NCBI GenBank assembly: GCA_040755725.1
Contig: JBFMAI010000027.1
Coordinates: forward strand, 129,351-193,350
Direction: 5' to 3'
DNA length: 64,000 bases
Source of the DNA: JBFMAI01 sp040755725
Lineage (GTDB): Bacteria > Planctomycetota > Phycisphaerae > UBA1845 > Fen-1342
How positions within the stretch are numbered: the stretch's first letter is position 1; every line of letters begins with the position of its first letter. The translations under genes were made by a program, and so were the position numbers. Below, in pieces: positions 34,247 to 43,993 of this stretch. Below the pieces are notes generated by a model, which was not told the origin of the DNA, searched no databases, and worked only from the letters and a program-made list of their open reading frames with translations.

Positions 34247-35206
34247 CTATGACGCGGCCGAGCGGGCCGCTTCCCAGCGCGACGCGTTCCGCACGAACCA
34301 GTCGTACGTGGCCTGGATGCCGGCGTGCAGCGACGTGCGGGCCCGCCAGCCGAGGGCCGTCAACCGCGACACGTCGAGCAGCTTGCGCGGCATGCCGTCG
34401 GGCTTGCTCGGGTCGTAGCGCAGCTCGCCCCGGAACCCCACCACGTCGCGGATCAGCTCGGCGAGTTCCGCGATCGAGATTTCTTCGCCGACACCCACAT
34501 TGATGATCCGCGGATCGTCATAGCGCTCCATGAGAAACACGGCCGCGTCGGCCAGGTCGTCCACATACAGGAACTCGCGCCGCGGCCGGCCGGTGCCCCA
34601 GATCGTGACGTATTCGGCCTCGGCCACCTTCGCCTCGTGCAGCTTGCGCAGCAGCGCCGGCAGGACGTGCGAGTTGTGCAAGTCGAAGTTGTCGCCCGGG
34701 CCGTACAGGTTCGTCGGCATCAGGGCGATGGCGTTGAAGCCGTGCTGCCGCCGATACGCGGCGCACATTTCCAATCCGGCGATTTTGGCAACGGCGTAAG
34801 CGGAGTTGGTCGGCTCCAGCGGCCCGGTGAGGAGGTGCTCCTCCTTCATGGGCTGGGGGGCCAGGCGCGGGTAGATGCACGACGAGCCCAGGAACAGCAG
34901 CTTGCGCACGCCGTGCCGCCACGCCGCGTCGATCACATGCGTCTGAATCAGCAGGTTTTCGCGGATGAAGTCCGCCGGGTACTGGTTGTTGGCCAGGATG
35001 CCGCCGACGCGGGCGGCGGCGACGAAGACGTACCGCGGGCGGGTCTGGTGGAAGAACTCATCGACGGCGGGGGCCTGGGTGAGATCGAGATCAGGATACG
35101 GTCGCGTAATCAGGTTCGTGAAGCCGCCGGTCTGAAGACGGCGCAGAATCGCCGCGCCGACCAGGCCCTGATGACCGGCGACGTAGATGGGATCGTTCCT
35201 ATTCAT
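34247..35206 (-). CDS. fcl: GDP-L-fucose synthase
   Basis: 319 residues, SDR extended family. Converts GDP-4-keto-6-deoxymannose to GDP-L-fucose with NADPH. The N-terminal GHQGLVGAAILRRL (GxxGxxG) is followed by the catalytic segment FLGSSCIYPRLAPQPMKEEH, and Y-x3-K as SAYAVAKIAG. Later YGPGDNFD and GRPRREFLYVDDLADA are typical of Fcl/WcaG. Overlaps gmd by 8 bp. Confidence 0.95.
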   Translation of the reverse strand: MNRNDPIYVAGHQGLVGAAILRRLQTGGFTNLITRPYPDLDLTQAPAVDEFFHQTRPRYVFVAAARVGGILANNQYPADFIRENLLIQTHVIDAAWRHGVRKLLFLGSSCIYPRLAPQPMKEEHLLTGPLEPTNSAYAVAKIAGLEMCAAYRRQHGFNAIALMPTNLYGPGDNFDLHNSHVLPALLRKLHEAKVAEAEYVTIWGTGRPRREFLYVDDLADAAVFLMERYDDPRIINVGVGEEISIAELAELIRDVVGFRGELRYDPSKPDGMPRKLLDVSRLTALGWRARTSLHAGIQATYDWFVRNASRWEAARSAAS

Positions 35207-36245
35207 GCCGGAGTCCTTGGCCCACGGGCGTGTGGCCCGCGGCCCGTAGCGTTTGTTCCTGGCGCGCCAACTCCATGTCGTGGTCCACCATCAGCCGAAC
35301 CAGCTCGACAAACGTCATGGTCGGGGCCCAGCCGAGCTGCTTCCGAGCCTTGGCCGGATCGCCGCGCAGGTGGTCCACCTCCGTCGGCCGCAGGTAACGG
35401 GGGTCGATCCGGACGGCGGCGTGCCAGTCGAGCCCGGCGTGCCCGAACGCCTCCTCGACGAACTCGCCCACCGAGTGCGCCGCGCCCGTGGCCACGACGT
35501 AATCGTCCGGCCGCGCCTGCTGCAACATCCGCCACATGGCGTCCACATAGTCACCCGCGAAGCCCCAGTCGCGGCGGGCGTTCAGATTGCCCAGGTAGAC
35601 ATGTTGCTGCAACCCCAGTTTGATCCGGCCGACCGCCCGCGTGATCTTCCGCGTCACAAACGTCTCGCCCCGCCGCGGCGACTCGTGATTGAACAGGATG
35701 CCGTTGGCGATGAACAGCCCGTACGCCTCGCGGTAGTTCACGCAGTACCAGTGGGCGGCGACCTTCGACGCCGCGTACGGGCTGCGCGGGTAGAAGGGCG
35801 TGGCTTCGCTCTGCGGCGGCGGGGAGGCCCCGAACATCTCGGACGAACCGGCCTGGTACAGCCGGACCTCGCGCCCCGTGCTGTCCACATAGTCCCGCAG
35901 ACTCTCCAGCAGCCGCAGCGTGCCCGTCGCCACGATGTCGGCGGTGTATTCCGGCTGGGCGAACGACACCTTGACGTGCGACTGGGCGCCCAGGTTGTAG
36001 ACTTCGTCCGGCTGCACGCGGTCGAGGATGTGCCGCAGGCCGCTGCTGTCGGAGAGGTCGCCATAGTGCAGGAAGAACCGCGTCCCCGGCTCGTGCGGGT
36101 CACGGTAAAGCGCGTCGACGCGGGCGGTGTTGAACGTGCTGGACCGCCGGACGATCCCGTGGACCTCGTAGCCCTTGGTCAGCAGGAGCTCGGCGAGATA
36201 GGAGCCGTCCTGCCCGGTTACGCCGCTGATGAGCGCCCGTTTCAT
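35199..36245 (-). CDS. gmd: GDP-mannose 4,6-dehydratase
   Basis: 348 residues. Makes the 4-keto-6-deoxy intermediate from GDP-mannose using tightly bound NADP. GVTGQDGSYLAELLL start, HGIVRRSSTFNT, YQAGSSEMFG, the Y-x3-K in YAASKVAAHWY, NGILFNHESPRRGETFVTRK and GNLNARRDWGFAGDYVDAMW are all strict Gmd signatures. Upstream gap of 39 bp contains short GTTCCC words. Confidence 0.96.
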   Translation of the reverse strand: MKRALISGVTGQDGSYLAELLLTKGYEVHGIVRRSSTFNTARVDALYRDPHEPGTRFFLHYGDLSDSSGLRHILDRVQPDEVYNLGAQSHVKVSFAQPEYTADIVATGTLRLLESLRDYVDSTGREVRLYQAGSSEMFGASPPPQSEATPFYPRSPYAASKVAAHWYCVNYREAYGLFIANGILFNHESPRRGETFVTRKITRAVGRIKLGLQQHVYLGNLNARRDWGFAGDYVDAMWRMLQQARPDDYVVATGAAHSVGEFVEEAFGHAGLDWHAAVRIDPRYLRPTEVDHLRGDPAKARKQLGWAPTMTFVELVRLMVDHDMELARQEQTLRAAGHTPVGQGLRHE

Positions 36246-36284
36246 GGGGTCCGTCCCTGCTCTTTGTTCCCGGCACCCTGTTCC

Positions 36285-39200
36285 CTAACGTCTCATCTCC
36301 CCGGCCATCGTTTCGGAGCGGATGGTGCCGTCGTTCAGGTTGATGGTCAGCTCCCGGCCGGCATGCACGTCGAAATGCGCCTTCTGCGTGTCCTCGAAAT
36401 ACACCCGGGCGTCGGCGGGCGCGGCGCCGCGCACGTGGATGCGGCCGAGCTCGCGGCTGAACTCGATCCAGCCCGCGTTCACCTCCCGGATCCGCGGCCC
36501 TTCCTGATCGCGCAAGTACACGCTGCCGGAGGCCAGCATCGAGTTCAGCCGCAGCGACACTTCCGTCAGGGCCCCGCCGACCGGCGCCGCCGATCCCGGC
36601 CCGTCGCCGCTGAACCAGCATTCCAGCCGGTCGCACTCCAACGACGTGTGCCGGCTCTTGAGGCTGTCCAGCCATTCCGGGGCGGAGGCGAGTTGCGGCA
36701 GCATGTGGTCGAGCTGGACCATCTCCCGCCCCGTGCGGTGGACGAAGAACACGTCGTCCTCGAACACCGCGGTGTCCCGGCGGCCGGGGCCGTCCGGGCC
36801 GAGGGTATACGTCATCCGACCCGTGCATTGCATCGCCGTCTGGCTCGGACCGCGGCTGAGCAGGGCCGACGGGAGGCCGGTTTCGGGCGGCATCGAGGCC
36901 GCCTCGTCCACCCCGCGGCGGTCCAGCATCAACAACTGCGTCAGGCCGCTGGTCACGATCTGCCGGTTGACGATGTCAACTTCCAACCGCGGCGCGCGGA
37001 CACTGGCCTCCAGCGTCGCCACGTCGCGCCCGGGTTCGATCGTCTCGCTGGTGACCACGGCCCCCTCGGCGTGGAGCCGCACGGGTTCCTTGCGCAGCCG
37101 CTCGCCCGCGTCGCTCAATTGCCACGCCAGGGGCTCGTCGGATGTCGTGGACCGGGGGGCCGCGTTCCACAGCCCGCGTCCCTCGCGCCACACGCCGCGC
37201 CACGATGTCGCCGTCGGCAGCCCGCCCAGCCGGACGAGGCTGCCGAACAGCTCGCGGCACAGCCCGGGCCACGAGGCGGCGGGACGCGTGGTGGGCGGCG
37301 GCGTCACATCCTCCAGGAGCAACGTGAGCGTGTCGGCATACAGGTGTTCGCGCTCCGTGCGCGCGTCCACCTCGCCCGCCAGGTAAACGGTGTTCCGGCG
37401 GCCGTCGATGTGCAGCCGGTCGCGGCTGGTGACAATGATCGGCGTCGGTTGGCGGCGCTGACGACCTTGGAGACTGCGCTGCGTCTTGAATGACAGCCGC
37501 GAGGGGCCCTCCACGTGTAACGTCAACGCGCGGCGGTCGAGGTTGATCTGCTCCCCGCGCACGGTGTACGGGTCGGCGCGCAACCGGCCCGGAACTCGCG
37601 GGCCGCCGGACACGCGGGCCCGGGCCAGCCGATTCAGGCCCTCGAAGTCGGCCGCGATTTCGTCCCCGCGGGCGCCGACGCGGTTGTCCGGGTCCACGAG
37701 TTCGGCCGCGCCACGCACTTGCAGTTCTTGCAGCACGAACGCGGGCTTCTTGGCCGCGGGGGTGGATGGCGGCGGGGCCATCGAAGCGATGATCTGGTCG
37801 CCGCGAATGCGGGCGCGCTCGCGCTGCACAGCCGCGGCACCGGCGGCGGCCATCCGCGAGGGGTACAACTCGCCCTCGGGCGTACGGGCGAAGGTCAGCC
37901 GCAGCTCGGCGGCGGCCAGGCGGCCGTCGCCGGCATTGAGCCGCACGGCCCCCGACGCGACGGCCGTATCGAGCAGCTCTTCCAGCGATTGGCCGCCCTC
38001 CGCGGGCCGAAACCCGACGTCGAGGCGATGGGCGGCGAGGTTCTGGCCGCCGAGGTCCACCTCCACATCGCCCACGAACGTCGCCGACTCCAAACGATCG
38101 GCGGGGAGCGCCCGGTCGGAAGCTGGTGCCGTGGCCGGGGCCCGCGGGGCCAGGTGCAACTCGGCCCAGTGCGCACTGCGGATGAAGGACGTTCGCCCTC
38201 GTTCGCCGCTGCCCCGCCGCGAGCGCAGCTCCACGTCGCTGATGAGCTTCACGACGCGGGCCCCTTGGTCTACGAAGATGCTGCCGGCCGCCGCCGACAG
38301 GTTGGGCCCGAGGTCGAATTGCACGCGGCCCGCGGCGGCGGGGTACAGCCACACGCGCTGCGTGTCATCGTGGAACGCGACGCGCCCGCAGCGCAGCACG
38401 GCCTCCTGCCGCGTCAGCACGACGGGGTTTCCGACGGCTTCGAAGCGTCGGCGGTTGGTGGTGGCGCGCGCGTCGGGCGGCGCCGGCTCGAGGTGCAACG
38501 AGCCGGTCCAACGCAACACCAGTCGTTCACGCTCTTCGCGGGTCGGACGCGTGGCGGGCGCCGATGTCGGCGAAGCGGCGCGCAGGACCCGGCTTGCCCC
38601 GCCGCCCACGTCGAATAGCAACCGCACCTCGTCCGCGAGCAGCCCCCCGACGCGCCGGTCGCCCTGCCACTGCTCCGCCACGAGTCCACCATCCAGGACA
38701 CAGGCGTACGCGGTCGGCGGGCGAAGCGCGTGGCGCCGGCCCGGCCGCCCGGCCGGCGCGGTCGCTGTGGGCTCCGCTTCCGCCCGCGAGGTCGTGTCAC
38801 CCGTCACCTCGCCGAACAACCCCGCGACGCCGTAAAGCACGAACTGCTCGCCCTGCCGGATCGTCAGCGTCTCGATGCGGTTTTCCCCCTGGCTCCAGAT
38901 CAAGTGCAACCCGGTGCCGGCGATCTCGAAGTCGTCGCTCTGCACGGTCAGGCGCTCGTCGGTTTGAAGTTCGCCGAGGTCGAGGTCGAATTGCAGGCGC
39001 TCGACGGCGACGGTGATCAGGTCTTGCGGGCGCTCGTCGCGCGGGGGGCGGTCGGGGCCGGCGCCGCGGTCGGCGACGATCCGTACATGGCCCGCCAGCC
39101 ATCCCGTCTTGGGCCGCATTTGCGTTTGTTCGACGCGGTCCACGAGAATCTGGCCCTCGTCGGCGGTGACGGTCACGGTCATGCCGCTGGGCAGCAGCAT

Positions 39201-39515
39201 GGCCAGCTCCGGGCCGCTCACGCGAATCTCGTTCTTGGATTCCGGGACCGGCCGCCAATCCTGGCACAGGAACATGTCCCGCGGGCGGCCGGTGCGCTCG
39301 TCATAGCGGCGAAACATGATCTTGCCGCCGGGCGGTAGCTCCATCGTGTCCCCGATCCGCAGCGGCTCGGCCGCCGGCTCGGGCGGGGGTGGCAAGGTCG
39401 GACCGCTCGGGCGACCCGCGTCCGCGCCGGGGGTGCCGACGAGCGCGGTGTATCCCAGGAACAGCAGGATGAGCACCGCCAGCGACGAAACGGCCAACAC
39501 GATGTTACGGGTCAT
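36285..39515 (-). CDS. Very large LptC/OstA-like envelope protein
   Basis: 1076 residues, ATG at 39515. A single N-terminal membrane helix (IVLAVSSLAVLILLFLGYTAL) is followed by proline-rich linker and then a long chain of beta-rich units. Several units have the LptA/LptC style: AMLLPSGMTVTVTADEGQI, IETLTIRQGEQFVLYGV, FVGDVEVDLGGQNLAAHRLD, LHIDGRRNTVYLAGEVDA. Ordinary LptC is about 190 residues, so this one holds several OstA-like domains. Together with the upstream kdsC it suggests an LPS transport role between inner and outer membrane. No LptB/F/G is visible in the window. Confidence 0.7.
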   Translation of the reverse strand: MTRNIVLAVSSLAVLILLFLGYTALVGTPGADAGRPSGPTLPPPPEPAAEPLRIGDTMELPPGGKIMFRRYDERTGRPRDMFLCQDWRPVPESKNEIRVSGPELAMLLPSGMTVTVTADEGQILVDRVEQTQMRPKTGWLAGHVRIVADRGAGPDRPPRDERPQDLITVAVERLQFDLDLGELQTDERLTVQSDDFEIAGTGLHLIWSQGENRIETLTIRQGEQFVLYGVAGLFGEVTGDTTSRAEAEPTATAPAGRPGRRHALRPPTAYACVLDGGLVAEQWQGDRRVGGLLADEVRLLFDVGGGASRVLRAASPTSAPATRPTREERERLVLRWTGSLHLEPAPPDARATTNRRRFEAVGNPVVLTRQEAVLRCGRVAFHDDTQRVWLYPAAAGRVQFDLGPNLSAAAGSIFVDQGARVVKLISDVELRSRRGSGERGRTSFIRSAHWAELHLAPRAPATAPASDRALPADRLESATFVGDVEVDLGGQNLAAHRLDVGFRPAEGGQSLEELLDTAVASGAVRLNAGDGRLAAAELRLTFARTPEGELYPSRMAAAGAAAVQRERARIRGDQIIASMAPPPSTPAAKKPAFVLQELQVRGAAELVDPDNRVGARGDEIAADFEGLNRLARARVSGGPRVPGRLRADPYTVRGEQINLDRRALTLHVEGPSRLSFKTQRSLQGRQRRQPTPIIVTSRDRLHIDGRRNTVYLAGEVDARTEREHLYADTLTLLLEDVTPPPTTRPAASWPGLCRELFGSLVRLGGLPTATSWRGVWREGRGLWNAAPRSTTSDEPLAWQLSDAGERLRKEPVRLHAEGAVVTSETIEPGRDVATLEASVRAPRLEVDIVNRQIVTSGLTQLLMLDRRGVDEAASMPPETGLPSALLSRGPSQTAMQCTGRMTYTLGPDGPGRRDTAVFEDDVFFVHRTGREMVQLDHMLPQLASAPEWLDSLKSRHTSLECDRLECWFSGDGPGSAAPVGGALTEVSLRLNSMLASGSVYLRDQEGPRIREVNAGWIEFSRELGRIHVRGAAPADARVYFEDTQKAHFDVHAGRELTINLNDGTIRSETMAGEMRR

Positions 39516-39598
39516 GTACTTCGGGACCTCGCTTGCCCAACGCGGCGCTTATACCACGGAGCCCGGTGTCGTGACACTCCCACCCCGTCCACCGCCCG

Positions 39599-40120
39599 CT
39601 AGCCGTCGCCGGGGGGTGGGGCCGCGTAATGGGCGATGACCTCGTCCCAGCGCCCGTCCGCCCGTATCAGGTACTCCACGGCTTCGCGCACGGCCCCCTG
39701 ACCGCCCGTTCGGAAGGTGACCAGGCGGGCCGCCGACTTCACTTCCTCGACGGCGTTGGCGACGGCGATGGGGTAGCCGCAGACGCGCAGCACGGGCAGA
39801 TCGGGCAGGTCGTCGCCGATCATCGCCACCTGTTCCCAACGCAACCCGAGCCGAGTCAGGAGCGCCCCCAGGTCGGCGACCTTGTCGCGGCTACCCTGGA
39901 TCACCTGCTCGATCTTCAGCTCGCGGGCACGGGCGGCCACGGCGTCCGACGTCTTACCCGAACAGAGGATGACGACGCCCCCGAGCCGCTGAAACCAGTG
40001 CAGGGCGAAGCCGTCGTGGACGTGAAACCGCCGCGACTGGCGGCCGGTGTCGTCCGTATACAGCCCGCCGTCCGTCAGCACGCCGTCCACGTCGAGTACC
40101 AGGCAGCGGATGTTGTGCAT
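39599..40120 (-). CDS. kdsC: KdsC-type HAD phosphatase (3-deoxy-D-manno-octulosonate 8-phosphate phosphatase)
   Basis: 173 residues, about the family length. The HAD nucleophile motif LDVDGVLTDGG is near residue 9, the second motif in CSGKTSDAVAARARELKI (with S), the lysine in GSRDKVADL and the metal motif MIGDDLPDLP. The cap-less C1-type fold matches KdsC, which removes phosphate from Kdo-8-phosphate for lipid A core synthesis. It lies 83 bp before the LptC-like gene, as KdsC and LptC often do. Confidence 0.88.
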   Translation of the reverse strand: MHNIRCLVLDVDGVLTDGGLYTDDTGRQSRRFHVHDGFALHWFQRLGGVVILCSGKTSDAVAARARELKIEQVIQGSRDKVADLGALLTRLGLRWEQVAMIGDDLPDLPVLRVCGYPIAVANAVEEVKSAARLVTFRTGGQGAVREAVEYLIRADGRWDEVIAHYAAPPPGDG

Positions 40121-40239
40121 GGGGCGTATGATAGGGGCAGTGAAGCGTTAACGCAGCGCGGCAACACGCTGGCGAGGACCGGGCCGGGCGGCCTGGGGCC
40201 GGCCGCTGCGCAACGAATCGCCGAACGGAACCGTCTCGA

Positions 40240-41166
40240 ATGACCGAACAGAAGCTCGCGCGCTACGACCTCGGGGGTTGCACCGTCACGCTCATCGACG
40301 GCGGGCGGCTCAAGCTCGACGGCGGCGCCATGTTCGGCCTGATCCCCAAGCCGCTGTGGTCCCGCTCCTACCCCGCCGACGAACAGAACCGCATCTTGCT
40401 CGCCTGCAACTGCCTGCTCGTGGAGTGGCCCGGCTCCGACCGCCGACTGATCGTCGAGACCGGCCACGGGCCGAAGTATGGCGAGAAAGAGCAGCGGATG
40501 TTCGCCATCGACCCGGCCCATTGGTTGCGGCCGTCGCTGCTCGCGGCGGGCGTCGATCCGGCGTCGGTCACCGACGTCGTCGTGTCGCACCTGCACTTCG
40601 ATCACGCCGGCGGACTCGCGTTCGAGGACGACGGTCGCGTGGTACCGACGTTTCCCCACGCGACCGTCCACGCGCCGCTGCGAGAAATCCAGGACGCCTT
40701 GGCCGGTTTCGGCATCATGACGGCCACCTATCGGCCGGAGAACCTCCGGCCGATTACCGCGGCCGAGGCGTGGAACCCGCTGGAGGGTGAGGCCGAGATC
40801 GTGCCCGGCGTCTTCAGTCGCCCCACCCCCGGCCACACGCGCGGCCACCACTCCGTCGTCATCGCGGGGCGCGATCGCACGCTGGTCTTCGGCGGCGACC
40901 TCATGCCGACGCGCCATCACCTCGGCGCGCCGTACAACATGGCCTACGACCTGTTTCCGCTGGAAAACCGCGCGTCCAAGCAGCGGCTGCTGGCGTGGCT
41001 GGCGGCGTGCGACGGATTGCTGGCCATCGACCACGAGCTGGAGACGCCGGTGCTGGCGGTCCGCGCCAAGGGCGACTGGTTTGAGCTGGTTCCGGAACCG
41101 CCGCGGCCAGGGCCGAATGAAAAAGGAAAAACGCAGAATTCAAGCGAAGGCGGTCGAACGCCGTAG
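40240..41166 (+). CDS. Metallo-beta-lactamase-fold hydrolase
   Basis: 308 residues. Zinc-binding HxHxDH is SHLHFDHAGG near residue 120, a later histidine lies in TPGHTRGHHSV, and FGGDLMPTRHH follows with another D/H pair. These features fit the Zn-dependent lactonase/quorum-quenching or hydroxyacylglutathione-hydrolase-like branch; substrate unknown. The 3' end encodes a low-complexity tail (NEKGKTQNSSEGGRTP) from AT-rich repeat DNA. Confidence 0.88.
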   Translation: MTEQKLARYDLGGCTVTLIDGGRLKLDGGAMFGLIPKPLWSRSYPADEQNRILLACNCLLVEWPGSDRRLIVETGHGPKYGEKEQRMFAIDPAHWLRPSLLAAGVDPASVTDVVVSHLHFDHAGGLAFEDDGRVVPTFPHATVHAPLREIQDALAGFGIMTATYRPENLRPITAAEAWNPLEGEAEIVPGVFSRPTPGHTRGHHSVVIAGRDRTLVFGGDLMPTRHHLGAPYNMAYDLFPLENRASKQRLLAWLAACDGLLAIDHELETPVLAVRAKGDWFELVPEPPRPGPNEKGKTQNSSEGGRTP

Positions 41167-41236
41167 AACGCCTGGACGACGCGGGGGACGGCCGCAGTCT
41201 TCTTTCCTCATTTTGCCTTTTTCCTATTGCATTCTG
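41115..41236. repeat. Inverted pair of an AT-rich word repeat
   Basis: GAATGAAAAAGGAAAAACGC (41115 on) and, inverted at 41209-41236, CATTTTGCCTTTTTCCTATT then GCATTCTG. Both carry AAGGAAAAA-like words in opposite orientation. The first copy lies inside the 3' end of the MBL gene. Confidence 0.55.
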
Positions 41237-41242
41237 GGTTCT

Positions 41243-41995
41243 CTACCGCTGTTCCGTATCCGCCTGCGACGCGGCCCCCGTTAGCTCCGCCAGTGCCCGC
41301 TCGGCCGGCTGGTGCTTTGGATCACACTTCCGGGCCTGCCGGTACGCTTCGGCGGCTTGCTCAACCTTACCGGCGTGTTGGTAGGCCCGGCCCAGATCGT
41401 AGAGCAAGTCGGCGTCGTGTGGTGCGAGCTTCAGCGCGGCGGCGAACGCCTCGGTTGCTTCCGGCCACCGTTGCCGCAACAGGCGCACGTGTCCGAGCGT
41501 GACGAGCGCGCGCGAATCGCGCGGGGTCAACTTGGCAGCCTGTTCCAGAGCGGCTTCCGCCTCGTCGAACCGTTCGCAGGCGGCCAGGGCTGCCCCCAAG
41601 CGCGCGAACGCCTCCGCGTGCTTCGGCTTCAGCCGCGTGGCCTGTCGATACGAATCCGCGGCCTCGCGCAGGCGTCCCAACTCGACCTGGACGTCACCGA
41701 GTGCCAAGTGGGCCTCGAACATCGCCGGCCGCCGGATGATCGCCCCCGCCAGAAGCTGAGCGGCTTGCTCGGGGTGGTGTTCGCCCAGGGCCGCGAGGGC
41801 TTCGCGGTACAGCGCCCGAGCTTGCTGGGCCGGTCGCTGTTGCTGGTACAGGCAATACCCGCCGCCCCCGATCGCCCCGATCGCCAGCAGCACGAGCGCG
41901 GCCTGCCAGCGATTCAGTTCGCCGCGGCGCCGCGCGCGGGGGGACGCGGGGGGGTGGCCCTGGGCCGCACTCGACGATGGGGGGGCGTCAGTCAC
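41243..41995 (-). CDS. Membrane-anchored TPR protein
   Basis: 250 residues. One membrane helix at about 28-46 (QAALVLLAIGAIGGGGYCLY) after a disordered basic start, then five or six tetratricopeptide units such as AHLALGDVQVELGRLREAAD, AFARLGAALAACERFDEAEA and LLYDLGRAYQHAGKVEQAAE. Probably a periplasm-facing protein scaffold. No catalytic motif. Confidence 0.8.
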   Translation of the reverse strand: MTDAPPSSSAAQGHPPASPRARRRGELNRWQAALVLLAIGAIGGGGYCLYQQQRPAQQARALYREALAALGEHHPEQAAQLLAGAIIRRPAMFEAHLALGDVQVELGRLREAADSYRQATRLKPKHAEAFARLGAALAACERFDEAEAALEQAAKLTPRDSRALVTLGHVRLLRQRWPEATEAFAAALKLAPHDADLLYDLGRAYQHAGKVEQAAEAYRQARKCDPKHQPAERALAELTGAASQADTEQR

Positions 41996-42123
41996 GACGA
42001 ACCTCCTGCGCCACGTATGCTACGAACCCCGGCACCGCCCGCCAAGCGGCGCCGTCAAGCTCAGTCGCCAACGCGGGGTTTCATCCGGTGCCGCGGCGGC
42101 GCGAAGGCCGGCCCGCGGCACAC

Positions 42124-43527
42124 TCAGGGTGTCAGCTCGGTGGGCCAACCACTCGGCAGCGTCAAGACGACGTCCCACACTTGCTCCTGCCCGATGTCTC
42201 GTCCCCAGTTGGTGGCCCACAGGACCCGCCGGCCGTCGCGCGTGATCGTCGCCTGCGTCTCCTCCCAGTACGCGCCCCGTGTCCCGTACACCTTGGCCAG
42301 GTAGTACGCCTGCGGGTGCTCCCGGTCGAGCGTCACCAGGATGATCGAACGGTCCAGCCAGTTCTGCTCCGGCTCATCCGGCTCACTGTACGTGGACACG
42401 ACGGCGTAGCCGGGGAAGTTGCACGAGATGTGGACGCCGCTGCGCAGCCCGGTCGGCGAGTCGGCGTAGAACAGTCGCACCAGGGGCACGCGGTTCGTGC
42501 CGGCGTAGCTACCGCCGGATTCGAGGATCGGCTGGGTACTCGGATCGAGCGGAATCAGGTCGATGTGGTCCGTCCGCACGTTCTGCATGACGAGTACTTC
42601 GCGGCCGTCCAGGTCGCGGCCTACGTCGGCGTGCCCGGTGGCGTAGTCGATCCGGTGAAACTCGGTGAGCTCCCGGTTGGCCAGCACGAAACCCGCGAGG
42701 TCGCCCGCGTTCTGTTCCGAGCCGCCGATGAGCACCCACGTGCCGGCCGGCGACATGCCAACCCAGTCGATGTCGGCTTGGTCTACCGCGATCGGCAGCA
42801 CGCCCAGCACGCGGTCCTGTTGGCGGTCCCAGGTGATGACGTATCGTGGCCGATAGTCCTGCGCGGTCCCTTGCACGACGAACGCCCAGTAACGCAAGTC
42901 CTCCGAGGCTTCGCCCTCGTCGCGCATGGTGACGCGGTACAGGTCGGGCTCGGCGGCGAGGATCGGCGCCAGGTCGGGGTCCTGGGCGAAGTCCTTGATG
43001 ACGGTCGTCGTGCCGGCCCGCACGTTCAGCGTTTCGACGCGAAAGTCGCGCAGTCCCCAGAGTAGATTCGGATCATTCGGGTCCCAGCGCGGTTCGGCCA
43101 AGTCGGGCTCGATCACACGCTGGTCCGCGCGGTCGTAAGGCAGACGGGCTGTTTCATACACTCGCCATTGCCCACCCGTGACGTCCACGAGCAATACCAG
43201 GCTCTGGTCCCGGTTGAACGGGTCGTGCCGCGAATACTCGTGCCGCACGCCGGGCGTCTGCGTGACGCGCGTCTGAGCCCCACCCAGGCGCGCGTCTGTG
43301 ACGGATTGTCCAGGCGCCGGCGGGTCGGCGGGCCGCAACTTGTACGTGGGGTTGTCCCCGGACAGCGGGTCGGGAACTTCGATGAACTTCACCGGCACGA
43401 CGTGGTTCGGGTCGCCATTGGCATTCGGGTCGTTCGGCTCCCCCGTCGGCGGACAGCCGCCGAGCAGCAGACTCAGAGCACTCGCACACACCGGCCAGGC
43501 GACGACCCGTTGCGGGAGTGGATGCAT
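42124..43527 (-). CDS. Putative lipoprotein with propeller-like body
   Basis: 467 residues from ATG 43527, chosen because it has GAGGAG upstream and puts LSLLLGGC lipobox at residue about 24; the alternative start at 43629 adds 34 non-signal residues. Residues beyond hold a spacer (PTGEPNDPNANGDPN) and repeated beta units with aromatic and GG patterns (WVGMSPAGTWVLIGGSEQN, LVLLVDVTGGQW). No named family; perhaps a WD40/TolB-like surface lipoprotein. Confidence 0.62.
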   Translation of the reverse strand: MHPLPQRVVAWPVCASALSLLLGGCPPTGEPNDPNANGDPNHVVPVKFIEVPDPLSGDNPTYKLRPADPPAPGQSVTDARLGGAQTRVTQTPGVRHEYSRHDPFNRDQSLVLLVDVTGGQWRVYETARLPYDRADQRVIEPDLAEPRWDPNDPNLLWGLRDFRVETLNVRAGTTTVIKDFAQDPDLAPILAAEPDLYRVTMRDEGEASEDLRYWAFVVQGTAQDYRPRYVITWDRQQDRVLGVLPIAVDQADIDWVGMSPAGTWVLIGGSEQNAGDLAGFVLANRELTEFHRIDYATGHADVGRDLDGREVLVMQNVRTDHIDLIPLDPSTQPILESGGSYAGTNRVPLVRLFYADSPTGLRSGVHISCNFPGYAVVSTYSEPDEPEQNWLDRSIILVTLDREHPQAYYLAKVYGTRGAYWEETQATITRDGRRVLWATNWGRDIGQEQVWDVVLTLPSGWPTELTP

Positions 43528-43993
43528 ATGCGATCTCCTCAAAGTTGATCCGGTCAGAACCCGACCGCGCGGCGAGAGGGCGGACGAGGGGTCGGGCCCC
43601 GAGCATTGTAGTGCTCCGTGGTGCTTCATGGCCGTCGAAACCGGCCTGCTACTCAGAATCTGATCCAGATGTCAGATGAGTCCTTGACGCGGCTGCGCCG
43701 TCTGCGGCGCGACGGGGCCAACGGGGCCAGGCGACGCAACGAACTGGGGCAGGGGGGGCTGGTGGCGGCCGGGGGTCAGAGAAACTGCCGCGCGGAACGG
43801 CGGGTCAGCACGACGGCGCTATGATCCCGAAAGGTCGGGCACCGAAGGCCGACCACCGCAATGCACTGATGTGATCGTGATGGGCACGCAGCGCGGGCCC
43901 CGCGGAACGCGGCCCCGTGGTGGGGCCGCGGCCAATGGACGCCCGGCCGCCGCGCGCGGCGCGCTGGGACGGTTGTGTTACAAGGAGTGGAAG
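43528..43993. other. 466-bp gene-free stretch with a structured leader
   Basis: I see no gene here. The only clear structure is a perfect 9-bp hairpin, CGCGGCCCC (43908-43916) with GGGGCCGCG (43922-43930) and a 5-base loop, 64 bp upstream of the ATG at 43994. It could affect expression of that gene. A short open frame at 43671-43824 has no supporting signal. Confidence 0.5.

Noticed and set aside
35253..37493. A 746-codon plus-strand frame over gmd and the LptC-like gene
   Set aside because: Shadow of two genes with clear family motifs on the other strand.
43671..43824. Short plus-strand frame in the gene-free stretch
   Set aside because: No Shine-Dalgarno, no recognisable motif, Arg-rich composition typical of random GC-rich frames.
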